64,000 nucleotides of DNA from Ideonella oryzae (GTDB lineage Bacteria; Pseudomonadota; Gammaproteobacteria; Burkholderiales; Burkholderiaceae_C). A program made the translations under genes and the position numbers. Shown here piece by piece: positions 56,630-64,000 of this stretch. Numbering within the stretch: the stretch's first letter is position 1; each line of letters starts with the position of its first letter. The notes under the pieces are model-generated. The model saw only the letters and a list, made by a program, of their open reading frames with translations. It had not been told where the DNA came from and did no database searches. The stretch covers positions 248,001 through 312,000 of the forward strand of contig NZ_JAMXMC010000007.1 of assembly GCF_024055665.1 (NCBI RefSeq). Direction: 5' to 3'.

Positions 56630-57667
56630 TCAGCGGTAGCGCGGCACCAGGGCCTCCAGCGGCAGCGGCCGGATGCGGCTGGCCTGGCCGGCACAGCCGA
56701 AGGCCTCGAAGCGCGCCTGGCACAGGCCCTGGGCGGCCTTTGTCGCGGCGGCCAGGGCCTTGCGCGGGTCGAATTCGCTGGGCTGGGTGGCCATGAGCTG
56801 GCGCATGGCGCCGAACATGGCCAGGCGGATGTCGGTGTCGATGTTGACCTTGCGCACCCCGCTGGCGATGCCGCGCACGATCTCCTCCACCGGCACGCCG
56901 TAGGTCTCCTTGATGTCGCCCCCGTACTGGCGCAGGATGGCCAGCCACTCCTGCGGCACGCTGGAGCTGCCGTGCATCACCAGGTGGGTGTTGGGCACCG
57001 CGGCGTGGATCTGCGCGATGCGGTCGATGGCCAGCACCTCGCCGGTGGGCGGGCGGGTGAACTTGTAGGCGCCGTGGCTGGTGCCGATGGCGATGGCCAA
57101 CGCGTCCACCCCGGTGCGGGCCACGAAGTCCCGGGCCTCGGCCGGGTCGGTCAGCATCTGGTCGTGGCTGAGCTTGCCGACCGCGCCCACGCCGTCCTCC
57201 TCGCCGGCATCGCCGGTCTCCAGCGAGCCCAGGCAGCCCAGCTCGCCCTCCACGCTCACGCCCACGGCATGGGCCATCTGGCAGACCTGGGCGGTGACGG
57301 CCACGTTGTAGGCGTAGTCGACCGGGGTCTTGGCGTCTTCCTTCAGCGAGCCATCCATCATCACGCTGGAGAAGCCCGAGCGGATGGCCTGGAGGCAGAC
57401 GGCCGGCGAGGCGCCGTGGTCCTGGTGCAGGCAGACGGGGATGTCCGGGTGGGTCTCGATGGCGGCCAGCACCAGGTGGCGCAGATAGGCCTCGCCCGCG
57501 TACTTGCGGGCGCCGGCGCTGGCCTGCAGGATCACCGGGCTGTCGGTGGCCTGGGCCGCCTGCATGATGGCGTGGACCTGCTCGAGGTTGTTGACGTTGA
57601 AGGCGGGCACGCCGTAGCCGTGGTCGGCGGCGTGGTCCAGCAGTTGGCGCAGGGCGATGAGGGCCAT
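56630..57667 (-). CDS. cbbA: Fructose/sedoheptulose bisphosphate aldolase, class II (Calvin-cycle type)
   Basis: The 345-residue zinc aldolase reads [27 protein letters not shown] (zinc ligands and catalytic Asp), [14 protein letters not shown] (zinc Glu) and [10 protein letters not shown], with [11 protein letters not shown] (phosphate loop). This is the CbbA subfamily. It condenses triose phosphate with glyceraldehyde-3-phosphate or erythrose-4-phosphate. It lies 24 bases downstream of pgk. Confidence 0.95.
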   Translation of the reverse strand: MALIALRQLLDHAADHGYGVPAFNVNNLEQVHAIMQAAQATDSPVILQASAGARKYAGEAYLRHLVLAAIETHPDIPVCLHQDHGASPAVCLQAIRSGFSSVMMDGSLKEDAKTPVDYAYNVAVTAQVCQMAHAVGVSVEGELGCLGSLETGDAGEEDGVGAVGKLSHDQMLTDPAEARDFVARTGVDALAIAIGTSHGAYKFTRPPTGEVLAIDRIAQIHAAVPNTHLVMHGSSSVPQEWLAILRQYGGDIKETYGVPVEEIVRGIASGVRKVNIDTDIRLAMFGAMRQLMATQPSEFDPRKALAAATKAAQGLCQARFEAFGCAGQASRIRPLPLEALVPRYR

Positions 57668-57691
57668 GGGGTGTCTCCTTGTGTGATGGGT

Positions 57692-60744
<3,053 letters not shown>

Positions 60745-60766
60745 TCAGAGGAGGAGACGGACAGCC

Positions 60767-62824
60767 TCAGTTGGAGGAACGCTCGATCTGGGGCTCGTGG
60801 TCGATCGCTGCGCGCACCTTGTCGGCCAGCTGCTCGGCGGTGAAGCCCAGGGACTGCATCAGGGCCGGGCCGGGGGCCGAGGCGCCAAAGTGGTCCAGGC
60901 CCAGCACCTCGCGGCAGCCGTAGAAGGCCCAGCCGCGGGTGCTGCCGGCCTCCACCGCCACGCGCGGCAGGTGGCGGCCCAGCACGCTGTCGCGGTAGCG
61001 CGCGTCCTGGACGTCGAACACGCTGGTGGACGGCATGGACACCACCCGCACCGGCAGGCCCTGCGCGTCCAGCAGGGCCTGGGCCTGCATCGCCAACGCC
61101 ACCTCCGAGCCGGTGGCCAGGATCACCGCCTGAGCCTTCGGCCGGTCCGACAGCACATAGCCACCGCGCCGGATGGCCGCCACCTGCTCGGGGCTGCGCG
61201 CCTGGGCCGGCAGGGCCTGGCGCGACAGCAGCAGGGCGCTGGGCCGGTCGGCCTGCGACAGGGCCATCTGCCAGGCCACCGCCGTCTCGGCCGCATCGCA
61301 AGGGCGCCAGACGTCGAGGTTGGGGATCAGGCGCAGCGACCAGGCGTGCTCCACCGGCTGGTGGGTGGGGCCGTCCTCGCCCAGGCCGATGGAGTCGTGG
61401 GTGAAGACGTGGATGACGCGCTTCTTCATCAGCGCGGCCATGCGGATGGCGTTGCGGCTGTAGTCGCTGAACACCATGAAGGTGCCGCCGAAGGGGATGA
61501 AGCCGCCATGCAGCGCGATGCCGTTCATGATGGCCGACATGCCGAACTCGCGCACGCCGTAGTTGATGTGGCGCCCGCCGGGCTGGCCGCCGCGCACCGC
61601 GCCGCAGCCGGGCCAGTCGGTCAGGTTGGAGGCGGTGAGGTCGGCCGAGCCGCCCAGCAGTTCCGGCAGCCGGGGCGCCAGCCGGGCGATGGCCTGCTGC
61701 GAGGCCTTGCGGGTGGCCACGGCCTCACCACGCTGCTGCACCTCGGCCAGCTCGCGCCAGCCTTCGAGCTCGAAGTCCAGCGGCAGCTCGCCGCGCAGCC
61801 GGCGCGCCAGCTCGGCGGCCTCGGCGGGGAAGGCGGCCCGGTAGGCGTCCCAACGGGCCTGCCAGGCCGCGTGCGCGGCCGCGCCGCGGGCCCGGGCGTC
61901 CCAGGCCTGGGCGATGTCGGCCGGCACCTCGAAAGGCCCGGCCGTCCAGCCCAGCGCGGCGCGGGTGGCGGCGATCTCCTCGGCGCCCAACGGCTCGCCG
62001 TGGGCCTGGGCCGAGCCCTGGCGGCCCGGCGCGCCGCGGCCGATGGTGGTGCGGCAGATGACCAGGGTGGGCCGGTCGTGGCGGCGGGCCTGGGCCAGCG
62101 CGGCGTCCAGCGCGGCCACGTCATGGCCGTCCACCGGGCCCAGCACAGCCCAACCGCAGGCGGTGAAGCGGGCCGCGGTGTCGTCGGCGAACCAGGGTGT
62201 GACGGCGCCGTCGATGCTGATGCCGTTGTCGTCGTACAGCGCCACCAGCTTGTGCAGCCGCCAGGCCCCGGCCAGCGAGATGGCTTCCTGGCTCAGGCCC
62301 TCCATCAGGCAGCCATCGCCCAGGAAGACCCAGGTGCGGTGGTCCACCACGGTGTGCTCGGGGCGGTTGAACTCGTCGGCCAGCAGCTTCTCGGCCAGGG
62401 CCAGGCCCACCGCATTGGCCAGGCCCTGGCCCAAGGGGCCGGTGGTGGTCTCGACACCGGGGGTGTGGTCCACCTCGGGGTGGCCGGGGGTGCGGCTGCC
62501 GGCCTGGCGGAAGCGGCGCAGCTCGTCCACGGAGAGGTCGTAGCCGGTCAGGTGCAGCAGTGCATAGAGCAGCATGCTGGCGTGGCCGTTGGAGAGCACG
62601 AAGCGGTCGCGATCCCACCAGTGGGGATCAGCCGGGTCGTGGCGCAGGTGGTGGTGCCACAGGGCCACGGCCATCTCGGCCATGCCCATGGGCGCGCCGG
62701 GGTGGCCGCTGCGGGCCTGCTGCACGGCGTCCATGGCCAGCGCGCGCAGCGCATTGGCCAGCGGGTTCAGCGGGGTGCGCGCGGGGCGGACCACGCGCTC
62801 GGCGGCGGAGGCGTTGGCGGCCAT
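60767..62824 (-). CDS. cbbT: Transketolase
   Basis: The 685-residue ThDP enzyme reads VQQARSGHPGAPMGMAEMA, FVLSNGHASMLLYALLHL, GPLGQGLANAVGLALAEK, and the ThDP motif FLGDGCLMEGLSQEAIS with YDDNGISIDG. In the second half it has GVREFGMSAIMNGIALHGG and FTHDSIGLGEDGPTHQPVEH. It transfers C2 units in carbon fixation. Two bases separate it from the phosphoribulokinase stop. Confidence 0.97.
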   Translation of the reverse strand: MAANASAAERVVRPARTPLNPLANALRALAMDAVQQARSGHPGAPMGMAEMAVALWHHHLRHDPADPHWWDRDRFVLSNGHASMLLYALLHLTGYDLSVDELRRFRQAGSRTPGHPEVDHTPGVETTTGPLGQGLANAVGLALAEKLLADEFNRPEHTVVDHRTWVFLGDGCLMEGLSQEAISLAGAWRLHKLVALYDDNGISIDGAVTPWFADDTAARFTACGWAVLGPVDGHDVAALDAALAQARRHDRPTLVICRTTIGRGAPGRQGSAQAHGEPLGAEEIAATRAALGWTAGPFEVPADIAQAWDARARGAAAHAAWQARWDAYRAAFPAEAAELARRLRGELPLDFELEGWRELAEVQQRGEAVATRKASQQAIARLAPRLPELLGGSADLTASNLTDWPGCGAVRGGQPGGRHINYGVREFGMSAIMNGIALHGGFIPFGGTFMVFSDYSRNAIRMAALMKKRVIHVFTHDSIGLGEDGPTHQPVEHAWSLRLIPNLDVWRPCDAAETAVAWQMALSQADRPSALLLSRQALPAQARSPEQVAAIRRGGYVLSDRPKAQAVILATGSEVALAMQAQALLDAQGLPVRVVSMPSTSVFDVQDARYRDSVLGRHLPRVAVEAGSTRGWAFYGCREVLGLDHFGASAPGPALMQSLGFTAEQLADKVRAAIDHEPQIERSSN

Positions 62825-62826
62825 GG

Positions 62827-63711
62827 TCACACCGCCTGACGCGCACGCTGGCGCCGTTCCATCATGCGCCAGATGTAGGGCGTGAAGATGAGCTGCATCG
62901 CCAGTTCCATCTTGCCGCCGGGCACCACCAGGGTGTTGGCCCGGCTCATCCACGCGTTGTTGATCATGTTGAGCAGGTAGGGGAAGTCGATGCCCTTGGG
63001 GTTGGCGAAGCGGATCACGCAGATCGACTCGTCGGCCGTGGGGATGTCGCGGGCGATGAAGGGGTTGGAGGTGTCCACCACCGGCACGCGCTGGAAGTTG
63101 ACGTGGGTGTGGGCGAACTGCGGCGCGATGTAGTGCACGTAGTCGGGCATGCGGCGCAGGATGGTGTCGGTCACGGCCTCGGCGCTGTAGCCGCGCACAT
63201 GCTTGTCGCGCCAGAGCTTCTGGATCCATTCCAGGTTGATGACGGGCACCACGCCGATCAGCAGGTCGGGGTGGCGGGCGATGTCGATCTCGGGCGTGAC
63301 GACGGCGCCGTGCAGGCCCTCGTAGAACAGCAGGTCGGTGTCGCCGGGCAGCTCTTCCCAGGGGGTGAAGGTGCCGGGCTCCTGGCCGTAGGGCTGGGCC
63401 TCCACCGGGTCGTGCAGGTAGCGCCGGCGCCGGCCGGTGCCCGATTCGCCATAGCTGTGAAAGAGCTGCTCGAGCTCGGCGAAGAGGTTGTTCTCCGGCC
63501 CGAAGTGGCTGAAGTGGGTGTTGCCAGCCTCCTCGGCCGCGCGTTGGCGCTGGCGCATCTCGCCGCGGTCGTAGCGGTGGAAGCTGTCGCCTTCGACGAC
63601 GGCGGCGCGCACGTTCTCGCGGCGGAAGATGTTCTCGAAGGTGCGGGTCACCGAGGAGGTGCCCGCACCGGACGAGCCGGTGATGGCGATGATGGGGTGT
63701 CGCGCGGACAT
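62827..63711 (-). CDS. cbbP: Phosphoribulokinase, proteobacterial class I
   Basis: The 294-residue octameric-type kinase reads IIAITGSSGAGTSSVTRTF (P-loop), VEGDSFHRYDRGEMR (catalytic Asp and ribulose-5-P binding), FYEGLHGAVVTPEIDIA and RVPVVDTSNPFIARDIPT. It makes ribulose-1,5-bisphosphate and with RuBisCO defines the Calvin cycle. It proves autotrophic potential even though cbbLS is not in the window. Confidence 0.97.
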   Translation of the reverse strand: MSARHPIIAITGSSGAGTSSVTRTFENIFRRENVRAAVVEGDSFHRYDRGEMRQRQRAAEEAGNTHFSHFGPENNLFAELEQLFHSYGESGTGRRRRYLHDPVEAQPYGQEPGTFTPWEELPGDTDLLFYEGLHGAVVTPEIDIARHPDLLIGVVPVINLEWIQKLWRDKHVRGYSAEAVTDTILRRMPDYVHYIAPQFAHTHVNFQRVPVVDTSNPFIARDIPTADESICVIRFANPKGIDFPYLLNMINNAWMSRANTLVVPGGKMELAMQLIFTPYIWRMMERRQRARQAV

Positions 63712-63772
63712 GGTCGTGTGTCTCCGGGTCTTCTTGGAATGGATGGCGTGAGGGGCGAGGGCCGGCGAGGCC

Positions 63773-64000
63773 TCAGGCCCTGAACAGGCTGCGCTCGGCG
63801 AACAGCGGGTTGGCCGGCTCGGCCTCCGACGGGTCGCGGTGGTACTGCTCGATGCGCTCGACCTCGTGGCGCGAGCCGAAGACCAGGCCGATGCGCTGGT
63901 GCAGCGCGCCGGGCCGCACGCCCAGCACCGGCTGCAGGCCGGTGGAGGCGCGCCCGCCCGCCTGCTCGATCAGAAAGCCCACCGGGTTGGCCTCGTACAG
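63773..64000 (-). CDS. cbbF: Fructose-1,6-bisphosphatase, C-terminal part (cut by window edge)
   Basis: The last 75 residues, [19 protein letters not shown] then [20 protein letters not shown], are the C-terminus of class I fructose-1,6-bisphosphatase. The frame runs unbroken through the right edge. It is 61 bases upstream of cbbP, the usual cbbF-cbbP order. RuBisCO genes are expected further to the right. Confidence 0.93.
   Translation of the reverse strand: MYEANPVGFLIEQAGGRASTGLQPVLGVRPGALHQRIGLVFGSRHEVERIEQYHRDPSEAEPANPLFAERSLFRA

Overview
The window is about 70% G+C, densely packed, and opens with dnaA-dnaN-gyrB (no recF between them). It also holds a proteobacterial Calvin-cycle gene block in the order cbbF-P-T-Z-G-K-A. 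Together these point to a betaproteobacterium of the order Burkholderiales, probably a facultative chemolithoautotroph or phototroph of the Rubrivivax/Ideonella/Leptothrix/Azohydromonas kind. The species cannot be named from this sequence. No tRNA, rRNA, CRISPR array, insertion sequence or prophage was found.

Layout. 1-5.6 kb: edge of the replication origin (one perfect DnaA box), dnaA, dnaN, gyrB. 5.6-11.2 kb: accessory island with a PIN-domain protein facing an Xre/ImmA protein that carries its own palindromic operator, a decayed hipBA pair, a NERD-UvrD-like helicase and a DUF805 protein. 11.3-13.8 kb: a beta-barrel protein and a TauE/SafE permease. 13.9-18.4 kb: a translationally coupled FAD dehydrogenase/ThDP enzyme pair and a divergent AraC regulator. 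18.6-27.2 kb: a GT90-type glycosyltransferase, small secreted proteins, GNAT, an rRNA-type methyltransferase, CsgG, a MazG-like enzyme, a MocR regulator and a truncated haemoglobin.

27.2-38.1 kb is the most distinctive region. A tightly overlapping minus-strand operon encodes an acetamidase/formamidase-family enzyme, a Rieske oxygenase alpha subunit, two small partner proteins, a StyA-like flavoprotein monooxygenase with its flavin reductase, an SDR, a FadL/TodX-type porin, a Rieske ferredoxin and a ferredoxin reductase. A divergent PAS histidine kinase and FixJ/StyR-like response regulator sit at its head. The gene set predicts uptake and stepwise oxygenation of a hydrophobic aromatic or N-heteroaromatic compound (indole-like substrates are one possibility), followed by C-N bond cleavage.

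38.2-49.6 kb: a membrane-anchored Mrr-like protein; an AraC-controlled operon for ketone oxidation (aldehyde dehydrogenase, a natural Baeyer-Villiger monooxygenase-esterase fusion, SDR); then a sugar-acid isomerase-like protein, an alpha/beta hydrolase, an amidase and a rhomboid protease. 49.6-53.7 kb: a nitric-oxide defence module, with norR divergent from hmp and an HPP-CBS protein coupled to hmp, and two NorR boxes plus a candidate sigma-54 promoter between norR and hmp. 53.7-55.9 kb: a DUF938 methyltransferase and a diguanylate cyclase. 55.9-64 kb: the cbb operon on the minus strand, read in from beyond the right edge (cbbF is cut by it), with cbbY at the distal end. Its pgk carries an in-frame insertion made of a palindromic repeat-like sequence.

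A recurrent feature of this genome is that converging genes often share a palindrome whose two arms contain both stop codons.
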